Shown piece after piece: positions 8,909 through 18,055 of a DNA stretch of 64,000 nucleotides. Under the pieces are notes generated by a model. The model worked only from the letters and a program-made list of their open reading frames with translations, searched no databases and was not told the origin of the DNA. Position 1 is the stretch's first letter. Each line of letters starts with the position of its first letter. Both the position numbers and the translations under genes were made by a program. Origin of the DNA: Agreia pratensis (lineage in GTDB: Bacteria; Actinomycetota; Actinomycetes; Actinomycetales; Microbacteriaceae). The stretch is from the NCBI RefSeq assembly GCF_900177685.1, contig NZ_FXAY01000002.1, forward strand, positions 496,001 through 560,000, written 5' to 3'.

Positions 8909-8934
8909 CGATTAGTCAGCTAGCTTACTAATCG
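8909..8934. promoter_or_regulatory. MarR-type palindromic operator between tspO-like gene and marR
   Basis: Perfect 8-bp inverted arms CGATTAGT (8909-8916) and ACTAATCG (8927-8934) flank a 10-bp centre that itself contains AGCTAGCT. The TTAGT...ACTAA form and about 20-bp size are typical for winged-helix MarR dimers. It lies 11 bp upstream of the TspO-like start and 21 bp upstream of the marR start, well placed to control both. Confidence 0.7.
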
Positions 8935-8955
8935 ACGGTAGCCTAGATTTGCAGA

Positions 8956-9429
8956 ATGAGCGATGAGTCGGTGAATGAAGTCCGTAGGGCTTCCCCTTCC
9001 GGCCCGAATATGCAGGAGTGGCCCACGGGTCGGCTACTGGCGACCGCGTCGCGGCTCGTCGAACACGCGTGGACCGAACGGCTCGATGAAATCGGCCTCA
9101 CGCACGCGGGCCTGGTGGTTCTGCATCTGCTGCAGGAGACCCCCCGGAGCCAGAAAGATCTCGCCCGCCTTGCTCGCGTCGAGAACCAGACGATCTCGCG
9201 CACCCTCGAGCGCCTGCAGCGTGAGGGCTTCGTGGAACGGGTGTCCGACCCGAGCGATCGCAGGCGGCACATCGTGACGGTCACCCCTGCCGGTATCGAT
9301 GTCTGGAACTCGGCCCGCACGCTGGAGCGCGACATGATGCCGGAGGTCGACGAGCCCGAGGTCTTACGTTCCGCCCTTCTGGCGATCATCGCATCCTCTG
9401 CTGCGAAGCGCTGGGAGCCGAACGCCTGA
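8956..9429 (+). CDS. MarR-family transcriptional regulator
   Basis: A 157-residue winged-helix protein. The recognition region SQKDLARLARVENQTISRTL and the wing FVERVSDPSDRRRHIVTVT with the conserved DxRxx pattern are clear. It is divergent from the TspO-like gene with a perfect palindrome in the 58-bp gap, so it probably represses both genes and responds to a small ligand (inference). No ribosome-binding site is visible before the ATG. Confidence 0.92.
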   Translation: MSDESVNEVRRASPSGPNMQEWPTGRLLATASRLVEHAWTERLDEIGLTHAGLVVLHLLQETPRSQKDLARLARVENQTISRTLERLQREGFVERVSDPSDRRRHIVTVTPAGIDVWNSARTLERDMMPEVDEPEVLRSALLAIIASSAAKRWEPNA

Positions 9430-9507
9430 AGCGCAAGCCCTGTGGGCATGTCGGGCGTTCGTGTCACTCTGTAGACACCGCATCTTCTGAGTAGAAAGAA
9501 GCTCACC

Positions 9508-9810
9508 ATGGCAGCACGACTCATCTTCGGACTCGGCGTCGGCCTCGCCGCCGGCTACGTTCTCGGCACCAAGGCCGGTCGCGCCAAGTACGCCCAGATC
9601 AAGTCCCGTGCGAACGAGGTCTGGCACGACCCGCATGTGCAGAAGGCTGTGTCGGATGCCGGCGATCTCGTGCGCGAGGCTGCTCCCGTGGTGCAAGAGA
9701 AGATCGCCGATGTGGCCAAGGCCGCTAAAGAGAAGGTCACGGGCTCCTCGTCAGATGGCCCGTCGACGTCTGCCGACTCGACATCGGCCAATTCGTCATC
9801 TACCAGCTGA
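9508..9810 (+). CDS. Small YtxH-like membrane protein
   Basis: A 100-residue protein with one N-terminal hydrophobic segment (LIFGLGVGLAAGYVLGTKAG), a charged helical middle and a Ser/Thr-rich tail. The layout resembles YtxH-type general stress proteins, but similarity is only in composition. AGAAAGAAG precedes the ATG. The next small gene starts on the base after its stop codon. Confidence 0.7.
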   Translation: MAARLIFGLGVGLAAGYVLGTKAGRAKYAQIKSRANEVWHDPHVQKAVSDAGDLVREAAPVVQEKIADVAKAAKEKVTGSSSDGPSTSADSTSANSSSTS

Positions 9811-9999
9811 ATGGCTGACGCAGAGGCGACCGCTGCCGACAAGCGGCACGATCAGCTGACCAGCGCTCCGAAGTCGACCGAGCGCGATGCCGACCCCCGC
9901 ATCGACGTGTCGAAGCACGATGGCGCGACGCGCATCGATATTCGCGACGATGCCGCGTTCCGACCGGGCGCGGGCGCGGAGCAATCATCCGATTCGTAG
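9811..9999 (+). CDS. Small acidic hypothetical protein
   Basis: A 62-residue hydrophilic protein starting directly after the stop of the preceding gene, with no gap, so it would be translated by reinitiation. It is rich in Asp, Ala and Arg (for example DVSKHDGATRIDIRDD) and has no recognisable domain. High-GC third positions support coding, but it could be a chance open frame. Confidence 0.45.
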   Translation: MADAEATAADKRHDQLTSAPKSTERDADPRIDVSKHDGATRIDIRDDAAFRPGAGAEQSSDS

Positions 10000-10008
10000 A
10001 CTGAGGCC

Positions 10009-10170
10009 ATGAAGGTCAACCCCTACTACTCGAAGAAGCCGCAAGACACGCATGTCTTTCACGACGATCGCAACTGCGAGGTGGGCAAGGCGATTCCGGT
10101 CGAGAACAAGAAGTTCGGTACCAACGGCTACCCGCACTGCTCGCAGTGCACGGCGCTCGCCGGCAAGTAG
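10009..10170 (+). CDS. 53-residue Ada-like zinc-binding module protein
   Basis: A short gene beginning MKVNPYYSKK and ending at the TAG at 10168. Its spacing of H18, C23, an I...EN...F stretch and then GYPHCSQC (C44, C47) fits the small Ada-type metal-binding module seen at the ends of several DNA-repair and nuclease proteins; here it stands alone. The function is unknown. It ends 7 bp from the convergent reverse transcriptase gene. Confidence 0.7.
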   Translation: MKVNPYYSKKPQDTHVFHDDRNCEVGKAIPVENKKFGTNGYPHCSQCTALAGK

Positions 10171-10177
10171 CAGCCGA

Positions 10178-11506
10178 CTACGACCAATCGATCCGGTCGA
10201 ACTCGCGTCGAAGCCGCTCTCCCCGCGATGGGCTGACGCTCTCGACCCAGGCCAGCCTTCCCAGGAGATGAGCCCGAAAGTCGGGGTGGCCGGCCCTGTT
10301 CTGACTGCGTGGGCCGTGTGCGGCGCAGTTGTGCAGAATCGCCTTCAATTCGTCGAAGTAGGGCCGGTCGACCGCCACACTGTCGTTGACGACGAGACCG
10401 GTCACGGTCTGCCGGGCTCCGCGACCCGCGATTGACGTCTTCGATCCATTGAGCAGGTGCCCCTCGTCACGCACGATCCGCTCGGCGCCGGCAATGAATG
10501 CGGCGGCGGCTCGCCCGCGCATCCCGTCGCCGCTGAAGGCGAGATCGTCGGCGTAGCGGGTGTACGTGGCACCGGATGCCGCAGCCCAGCCGCTCAGCCG
10601 CGAGTCGAGGCGGCGAACGGCCAGGTTCGACAGCGCCGGCGAGGTCGGCGAGCCCTGGGGCAGGTGCGACGCGGAGATGGCGCGTCTCAGGGCCGCGCGA
10701 TTCTCGCTCGAGCCGCCCGCGGGCATCCGAGCGCCGACCCACGGAGGAACCGCGTGCGTGCAGAGCCCGGTCAGGGCGTGGGCGACGCCCTCGGGGTACC
10801 CGGCCTGTCGAAAGACGGAGAACACTCGTCGAGCGGGCACGCGCGCGAAGAAGGTGCGGAGATCGAGGGTGATGACGGTCTGAGCTCCGACGTGGGCCGC
10901 GGCGCCGGTCGCCGCGGATCGGCCAGGAACGAAGCCGTGGGCGGCGTCGTTCAGGGGGAGCCGGCCCAGGATCTCGCGGAGAACGAGTCGCTGCACCCGA
11001 CGCATACGCGGGGTCGGAACCTCGAGCAGGCGAGGCGTGCGCCCCGGTCGCACGAGCCAGTCGTAGCCGTAGTGGTGAAGTCGCCCGCGGGGTGTGCGTC
11101 GATTCCAGTGCACGGTGTCGGTGAGCCAGTCGAGCTGACTCGGCAACACCTCGAGAAAGTCGGCGAGTTCGCCGAGCCCGGCGATGGATGGCACGGCCAG
11201 CGAGGTCGGCGCCATGCTGGCCGCGACCGTCTCAAGGCGCGCGAGAGTGATGACTCGTCCGGCCTCCCGCGCGGCCACGAATGCGCTCTGGAAGTCGTCA
11301 CTCGCCTCGATCCACAGGGCGAGCTCGCGGTGCGCATCCAGGGGCGGACGGCGGTATGCGCCGAGGACTCCGTCGACGAGGGGCCACAGCCAGCCCGGGC
11401 GCACCCCGAGAGCGCGGCCGCAGGCATCCACCAGCGCGTCGAACGCCCACTCGGGGCAGGCGAGCATCGCGTGCGAGAGCCCCACCGCGACGGAGCGCTG
11501 TCTCAT
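10178..11506 (-). CDS. Retron reverse transcriptase (myxobacterial-retron-like)
   Basis: A 442-residue RNA-directed DNA polymerase. Residues 1-110 are an extension of unknown role. The polymerase then shows NDAAHGFVPGRS (187-198), motif A DLRTFF (catalytic D215), SHLPQGSPTSP (280-290), and the active-site YADD (318-321). Retron-specific features are VTG (368-370) and GAAAH (201-205) at the place of the NAxxH box. The long N-terminus and PLNDAAHGF block recall the Myxococcus Mx162-type enzymes (from memory). The ATG at 11506 is chosen over an upstream reading because the latter would run through the structured RNA at 11524-11686. The enzyme should copy part of that RNA into msDNA. No maturase or endonuclease domain is present, which argues against a group II intron. 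Confidence 0.88.
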   Translation of the reverse strand: MRQRSVAVGLSHAMLACPEWAFDALVDACGRALGVRPGWLWPLVDGVLGAYRRPPLDAHRELALWIEASDDFQSAFVAAREAGRVITLARLETVAASMAPTSLAVPSIAGLGELADFLEVLPSQLDWLTDTVHWNRRTPRGRLHHYGYDWLVRPGRTPRLLEVPTPRMRRVQRLVLREILGRLPLNDAAHGFVPGRSAATGAAAHVGAQTVITLDLRTFFARVPARRVFSVFRQAGYPEGVAHALTGLCTHAVPPWVGARMPAGGSSENRAALRRAISASHLPQGSPTSPALSNLAVRRLDSRLSGWAAASGATYTRYADDLAFSGDGMRGRAAAAFIAGAERIVRDEGHLLNGSKTSIAGRGARQTVTGLVVNDSVAVDRPYFDELKAILHNCAAHGPRSQNRAGHPDFRAHLLGRLAWVESVSPSRGERLRREFDRIDWS

Positions 11507-11523
11507 GCGGTTCCGGTGAGGAA

Positions 11524-11686
11524 GCGACGAACCACGGACGACCAATCGATCGGTGCGGGCACGCGGCCGCGCGAAGCGCGGTGGAGTGCCTGCGGTTGTG
11601 CGCTCGGGCTGAGATTCATACCCCGGGGTGACCCCGGAGAGGGTGTCCGTCTGTCGACTCCACCCACCTCGTCCGCAGTTCGTCGC
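11524..11686 (-). ncRNA. Retron msr-msd RNA (predicted)
   Basis: On the minus strand, directly upstream of the reverse transcriptase, an 18-nt arm at 11669-11686 pairs with an arm at 11524-11541. There are 16 Watson-Crick pairs and two adjacent G-U wobbles, so the helix is continuous in RNA. These arms fit the a1 and a2 repeats that close a retron RNA. Inside are a tight hairpin CCGGGG-TCA-CCCCGG (11623-11637), a plausible msr element, and a 39-nt stem at 11555-11593 (GGCAC...GTGCC over CCGCGC-TTC-GCGCGG), a plausible msd stem, placed next to a2 as expected. The total of 163 nt is a usual size. The branch guanosine is probably one of the Gs right after a1 (11668-11667), but this is not certain. 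Confidence 0.68.
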
Positions 11687-11694
11687 ATTCACCC

Positions 11695-11723
11695 ACGCTA
11701 ACTGCCGGTGCGATCGCCGTCGA
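11695..11723 (-). promoter_or_regulatory. Candidate retron promoter
   Basis: Reading the minus strand, a -35-like TCGACG (11718-11723) and a -10-like TAGCGT (11695-11700) are separated by exactly 17 bp. Transcription would begin about 6-8 bases downstream, that is, at the first bases of the a1 arm, where a retron RNA should start. Confidence 0.5.
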
Positions 11724-11724
11724 G

Positions 11725-11788
11725 CACTGAAGTGCGGAGAACGGCCGCTTCACCGGGAATCGAAGCGGCCATATCCCGCACCTCAGTG
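11725..11788. repeat. 64-bp palindromic repeat, copy A (3' of DUF559 gene)
   Basis: Left arm CACTGAAGTGCGGAG... ending GGCCGCTTC (11725-11751) pairs with right arm GAAGCGGCC...CTCAGTG (11762-11788), with 4 mismatches in 27. The element overlaps the stop codon of the DUF559 gene. A second copy lies at 12744-12803 on the other side of that gene. It could terminate the DUF559 transcript and insulate the retron promoter. Confidence 0.75.
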
Positions 11789-12694
11789 CGCCAGGCGAGT
11801 GAGCATCGCGCGAAGTTCCTCGAGAAAGCGCGTCGGATCATCAAGATCGGCCTGCGTGTACTGCAGTTCTGTCCACCCCTCCGCCTGCAACGCTCTCGTG
11901 CGGGCGATGTCTTTGCGCCACTGCCGTCGGTCGGTTCTGTGGTGGTCGCCCTGGTACTCCAGAGTGAGCTTCAGGTGCGGGTAGCACAGATCGACTCTGC
12001 CGAGGAATTCACCCTTGGCAGAGAAGATACGCATGTTGACTTTCGGTTCGGGAAGCCCTGCGAGAACGATGGCGACACGCAGCAGAGATTCGCGCGGCGA
12101 CTCAGCCCGGTCCGAGAGCAGCGTGAGGGCTCGGCGCAGATTTCGGATGCCGCGCCGCGACGGGTAAGTCGCCACGGCTCGCTCGAGGGCGGCTCGGGTG
12201 GTCTGCGGAAGGCGTCGAGCGATCAGCTTGTCGCCGGCGGCGACGAGTTCAGGCAGAGCGAGCAGCGAGGACAGATCGCACCAGGTGCGCTCCGGAGTCG
12301 TGACGGCAAATCCGAACCTCTCGTCCCAATCGTCGACCGTGAGGCTTGTCTTGTGCCCGACGATGCCCTTCGCGTCGACTGCGCGTCGCGACGCTGGAAC
12401 GGAGACGTGCAATTCGGGTGCGGTGCTGAGCCGCACAGGCAAGGGAATTCGGTAGAGCGCGGCTGCCGTGACGTGGCTGAAGACACCATCGCGAGGCATC
12501 CGAGGGAGAAAGGCGCGGCAGCGATCGTCGAGAAACCTCGTTTCTGTGGCCGCGACCCGGATGCCGTGAAACGGCTTGTCGAAATCGAGAGCCCTCAGCC
12601 TGCGCCGAGATACGCCATGGCCGCGCGCCTCGCGCACGGTGAAGGCGCGGTCGGGGTGCGGAAACGGCTTAGGCGCTCGCGGACTCATGCCCAC
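11783..12694 (-). CDS. DUF559 nuclease-like protein with AbiEi-like N-terminus
   Basis: A 303-residue protein of a common actinobacterial family. The N-terminal 60 residues resemble the winged-helix of AbiEi-type antitoxins (HGVSRRRLRALDF). The C-terminal 100 residues are DUF559, a Vsr-like restriction-endonuclease fold: RVDLCYPHLKLTLEYQGDHH then KDIARTRALQAEGW, with the D...ExQ core visible. Family function is unproven. Its GTG start at 12694 has an in-frame ATG two codons later; neither has a clear ribosome-binding site. It is codirectional with the retron and flanked by two copies of a palindromic repeat, so it may be a cassette acquired separately or a partner of the retron (inference). 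Confidence 0.8.
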   Translation of the reverse strand: MGMSPRAPKPFPHPDRAFTVREARGHGVSRRRLRALDFDKPFHGIRVAATETRFLDDRCRAFLPRMPRDGVFSHVTAAALYRIPLPVRLSTAPELHVSVPASRRAVDAKGIVGHKTSLTVDDWDERFGFAVTTPERTWCDLSSLLALPELVAAGDKLIARRLPQTTRAALERAVATYPSRRGIRNLRRALTLLSDRAESPRESLLRVAIVLAGLPEPKVNMRIFSAKGEFLGRVDLCYPHLKLTLEYQGDHHRTDRRQWRKDIARTRALQAEGWTELQYTQADLDDPTRFLEELRAMLTRLAH

Positions 12695-12743
12695 ATGGTG
12701 GCAAGTTTTACGTTGCCACCGCTTCCGCTCTCCACAGGGCGCG

Positions 12744-12803
12744 CTGAGGTGCGGAGTATGGCCGCTTCAGAGCGCGGCGAAGCGGCCATTCTCCGCACTT
12801 CGG
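12744..12803. repeat. 60-bp palindromic repeat, copy B (5' of DUF559 gene)
   Basis: Left arm CTGAGGTGCGGAGTATGG CCGCTTC and right arm GAAGCGGCCATTCTCCGCACTTCGG are near-perfect inverted repeats. All four arms of copies A and B share the core TGARGTGCGG...GGCCGCTTC. It lies upstream of the DUF559 start and upstream of the heat-shock promoter of the Clp ATPase. Confidence 0.75.
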
Positions 12804-12805
12804 GG

Positions 12806-12835
12806 TGGTCTCGACACGCGCTGCTCGACCAGCGC
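12806..12835. repeat. Dispersed intergenic repeat, short copy
   Basis: GGTCTCGACACGCGCTGC followed by TCGACCAGCGC is a shortened member of the family at 30, 5817, 22510 and 60591. It abuts palindromic repeat copy B. Nothing else is evident between 12695 and 12743. Confidence 0.55.
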
Positions 12836-12847
12836 ACGGGAGCGGGC

Positions 12848-12873
12848 GGGAATAGATGGCGCTCTGTATTGTT
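12848..12873 (+). promoter_or_regulatory. Candidate SigH-type heat/oxidative-stress promoter
   Basis: GGGAAT (12848-12853) is followed after 17 bp by GTT (12871-12873), matching the GGAAT-N17-19-GTT form of actinobacterial SigH-family promoters. It lies just upstream of the HAIR operator and the Clp ATPase. An overlapping TATTGT at 12867 could serve as a housekeeping -10. Confidence 0.5.
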
Positions 12874-12875
12874 GA

Positions 12876-12896
12876 GTTGAGTCGAAGGCACTCAAG
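12876..12896. promoter_or_regulatory. HAIR operator (HspR binding site)
   Basis: GTTGAGT-N7-ACTCAAG matches the HAIR consensus CTTGAGT-N7-ACTCAAG at 13 of 14 positions. HspR binds this element to repress heat-shock genes in actinobacteria. It sits 17 bp before the TTG start of the Clp ATPase, overlapping the probable transcript start. The half-site TTGAGT is also repeated at 12872-12877. Confidence 0.75.
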
Positions 12897-12913
12897 TTTC
12901 ACAGGAGGTTACT

Positions 12914-15487
<2,574 letters not shown>

Positions 15488-15520
15488 CACTCAGGCCGGA
15501 TCGGCCGAAGATACTACGAG

Positions 15521-15560
15521 AACGCCCAGCCCGCGCAATCCCATTGGGCTGGGCGTTTTC
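15521..15560 (+). terminator. Rho-independent terminator after the Clp ATPase
   Basis: AACGCCCAGCCC pairs with GGGCTGGGCGTT (12 bp, 14-nt loop), followed by TT and a C. It ends the transcript of the Clp ATPase gene. Confidence 0.8.
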
Positions 15561-15613
15561 GCGTGCCAGAGTGGCCTCAGCCCCAGACGGGCTTCTGACG
15601 GAAGGACGCCACC

Positions 15614-15862
15614 ATGGCGAAGAAGAAAGATATCGAGCAGGCCGCATTCAACCCCATCCGCACGGCGCATGACCTGGGTCTGCGCAGCGAGTACGCCTAT
15701 CTGGCGGGCTTCGCTTCCATAGTTCTCGCCCTCTTCGCATGGCTGGGATCGCGCGCCAAGAAGTCAGACGACAAGGCTCAGTCCGACCGGTGGGGCATCT
15801 TCATCGGCCACTGGGCACCCACATTCTTCGCGATCGGTCTCGCGCTCAAGACCGAAGAGTAG
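15614..15862 (+). CDS. Small two-helix membrane protein
   Basis: An 82-residue protein with a basic start (MAKKKD), two hydrophobic segments (YLAGFASIVLALFAWLG and FIGHWAPTFFAIGLALK) and a charged loop. This layout is common in uncharacterised actinobacterial membrane proteins. Its stop codon is immediately adjacent to the stop of the convergent SCO1664-family gene. GGAAGG lies 11 bases before the ATG. Confidence 0.75.
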   Translation: MAKKKDIEQAAFNPIRTAHDLGLRSEYAYLAGFASIVLALFAWLGSRAKKSDDKAQSDRWGIFIGHWAPTFFAIGLALKTEE

Positions 15863-16645
15863 TCAGAAGAGCGGCCACGGCACCGCGGGCATATGACCCC
15901 GCGGTGCCGGAAATCTCGTCGTCCGCAGCAGGCGGTCGCAGCGCGCGTCGAGTGCATCGAGTTCGTCCGCTGTGATGAGCTCGGACAAGGCGTCGCCGAG
16001 CTCGGCGTAGAGCGAGGTGCGCACGCGATCGACGGCGGCGATCTCCTCGGGGCGCAGATCGTCTCCGGTGAAACCCCAGAGCACGGTGCGCAGTTTGTGC
16101 TCCGCATGGAATGTAAGGCCATGATCGACTCCGTGCCTGTGGCCGTCGGGCATGGCCAGGATGTGGCCCCCTTTTCGATCGGCATTGTTCGCCACGACAT
16201 CGAAGATCGCCATACGCCGGAGCGCGTCAGTGTCCTCATGGATGAGGGTGACCTCGCGGTCCTCCTCGTCGGTACCATCGAGCACTCGACGCCATCCGGA
16301 CTCAGGTAACCGGTCTGCGGTGACCAGGTCGACGGCATCCTGTTCGGGGTCGATGTCCTGCCACAACTGCACCATGCCTACGCCCATCGGGCCGCTTCTC
16401 AACCATGTGCGGGGAACGACGTTCCAGCCGAACGCTTCAGAGACGAGGTATGCCGCCGCCTCACGCTGAGCCAGCGTGCCGTCGGGAAAATCCCATAGGG
16501 GATTCTCGCCAGCGACCGGCTTGTAGACGACAGCGGTGTCTCCGATCTGGGCGAGGAAGGTCGCGTTCGACGCCGTCGTGATGCGTCCCGTGATCACGAG
16601 CTCGCCGCCCTGCCCGTCGGCGGAGCCGATCGCCTCTGTCGCCAT
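15863..16645 (-). CDS. SCO1664-family protein (phosphatidylinositol-kinase-like fold)
   Basis: A 260-residue protein typical of the actinobacterial SCO1664 family. It has LITGRIT...SNATFLAQI and VYKPVAGENPLWDFPDGTL near the start, and FDVVANNADRKGGHIL with VDHGLTFH in the middle. The latter resembles the catalytic and metal loops of PI3/4-kinase-like enzymes. The biochemical role is unknown. It follows the DUF3090 gene directly (stop and start adjacent), and the same trio with a histidine phosphatase recurs across actinobacteria, so the three probably work together. Confidence 0.88.
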   Translation of the reverse strand: MATEAIGSADGQGGELVITGRITTASNATFLAQIGDTAVVYKPVAGENPLWDFPDGTLAQREAAAYLVSEAFGWNVVPRTWLRSGPMGVGMVQLWQDIDPEQDAVDLVTADRLPESGWRRVLDGTDEEDREVTLIHEDTDALRRMAIFDVVANNADRKGGHILAMPDGHRHGVDHGLTFHAEHKLRTVLWGFTGDDLRPEEIAAVDRVRTSLYAELGDALSELITADELDALDARCDRLLRTTRFPAPRGHMPAVPWPLF

Positions 16646-17209
16646 CTACAAATCCGGTGATGGGTCGCAGACGTGCCCATCGGCATCCATCGGCATGCCA
16701 CAGAGTGGGCACAACGGACGGCCCGCGCCGACCACCTCAAGGGTGCGCTTGGCGAAGGCCCGGGCTGAACCCACCGGGATACGCACGACGAGCATCTCGT
16801 CGGGTTCGACGTCGGTGAGGTCGAGCTCGAGTTCGTCTTGATCTTCGTCGATCTCGATCTCGATGATCGGGAACGCCTGGATCACGACCTGGGCGGTCGA
16901 GGGATCCCAGCCGAGGCTGAGCGTGCCGGTGCGGAACTCTTCTTCGACGGGATCGAGCGGGTCGTTGTCGACGAGCTCGACCGGGGTCGTCGCCGGAACG
17001 CTGGCCGGATTGCCCTCCTGGCTCATGAGCTCGTCGAGGACCTCCTCGATCTTCTCGGCGAGTGCGGCCGACTGCTGTTTCTCGAGGCCGACGCTGACAA
17101 TGCGCTTGCCCGTGCGGGCCTGGAGGTAGAAAGAACGGGCGCCGGGTTGGCCGATCGTGCCGACCACCACCCGGTCGGGCCAATCGAAGGCGTGGACGAG
17201 GGGAGCCAT
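16646..17209 (-). CDS. DUF3090 protein
   Basis: A 187-residue acidic protein matching DUF3090: VVVGTIGQPGARSFYLQARTG near the start and a C-terminal zinc-ribbon-like GRPLCPLCGMPMDADGHVC with four cysteines. Its role is unknown. It lies between the histidine phosphatase and the SCO1664-family gene on the same strand, with 28 bp and 0 bp spacing, which indicates an operon. Confidence 0.9.
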   Translation of the reverse strand: MAPLVHAFDWPDRVVVGTIGQPGARSFYLQARTGKRIVSVGLEKQQSAALAEKIEEVLDELMSQEGNPASVPATTPVELVDNDPLDPVEEEFRTGTLSLGWDPSTAQVVIQAFPIIEIEIDEDQDELELDLTDVEPDEMLVVRIPVGSARAFAKRTLEVVGAGRPLCPLCGMPMDADGHVCDPSPDL

Positions 17210-17237
17210 GGTTCTAGTCTACGAGCGCTGAGTGCCG

Positions 17238-17924
17238 TCAGGCCGGGCCAGCGCCTCCGCCGACGGGAGCATCTGCCGTCGGCGGCGCAGTGCGAAGCCA
17301 GGAGAGATCGCCGGATTCGGTGTTCGTGGCATGCACGCTCGGCGCGCCGGCGCCGTAGCGGACGATCGAGACGGATGCGGGCCCGACGCTGATGCGCTGG
17401 AAGAGGTCGAGATGCATGCCGTAGGCATCGGCGAGTATCGACTTGATGATGTCGCCATGGCTGACCGCGGCCCAGACTGCGCCGGGGCCGTGCTGCTCTT
17501 CGAAGTACGCGTCCATGCGCCTCACGGCGGCCACAGATCGGGCCTGCATGGCCGCGAGGGACTCTCCGCCGGGGAATACGGCTGCCGAGGGGCTCGACTG
17601 CACCACCTTCCAGAGCTTCTCGGTGCTGAGCTCCTTCAGGGTTCCGCCCTGCCAGTCGCCGTAGTCGCACTCGGTGATGTCGTCGTCGACGAGAAACTCG
17701 GGGGAGCCCTCCTGGCGGTCGAGAATCAGAGCGGATGTCTGGCGACAGCGATCTAGCGGGCTGGAGACCACGCCGACGAGGGGGACCGACATCAGGCGCT
17801 CTGCTGTCGCGGCGGCCTGCTCGCGTCCGTGATCGTCGAGATCGACTCCTGCAGTGCGCCCCGCGAGGATGCCGTCGACGTTCGCCTGGGTGCGGCCGTG
17901 CCGCACGAGAATCAGTGTGCCCAT
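17238..17924 (-). CDS. Histidine phosphatase, MSMEG_4193 type
   Basis: A 228-residue member of the phosphoglycerate-mutase superfamily. It has the catalytic LVRHGRT (phosphohistidine at H9) and VSHGDIIK with the second histidine near residue 156. The branch named after MSMEG_4193 is usually linked to DUF3090 and SCO1664-family genes, as here. Substrate unknown; it is the first gene of the three-gene minus-strand operon. Confidence 0.9.
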   Translation of the reverse strand: MGTLILVRHGRTQANVDGILAGRTAGVDLDDHGREQAAATAERLMSVPLVGVVSSPLDRCRQTSALILDRQEGSPEFLVDDDITECDYGDWQGGTLKELSTEKLWKVVQSSPSAAVFPGGESLAAMQARSVAAVRRMDAYFEEQHGPGAVWAAVSHGDIIKSILADAYGMHLDLFQRISVGPASVSIVRYGAGAPSVHATNTESGDLSWLRTAPPTADAPVGGGAGPA

Positions 17925-18055
17925 GTGATCAGACTAGACAGAAGGCCTGGTCTGGCCGGTCAGCAAGCGTGACGTACGTCGCGAACCGCTCGTCATAAGT
18001 ACTAGCGCACTCGCGCCAAGACACACGAAGGTAGGGACCAAACGAAGGAGGAATG

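Noticed and set aside
11507-11692. 62-residue N-terminal extension of the reverse transcriptase
   Set aside because: It would translate through the paired a1/a2 arms and inner stems; the ATG at 11506 leaves the RNA outside the coding sequence.
10178-11692. Group II intron or diversity-generating retroelement
   Set aside because: No maturase or endonuclease domain, no intron domain V-like end and no variable/template repeat pair were seen; VTG and the a1/a2 arms fit a retron.
11783-12694. Type IV toxin-antitoxin system from the AbiEi-like N-terminus
   Set aside because: There is no adjacent AbiEii-type nucleotidyltransferase, and this domain is common in stand-alone DUF559 proteins.
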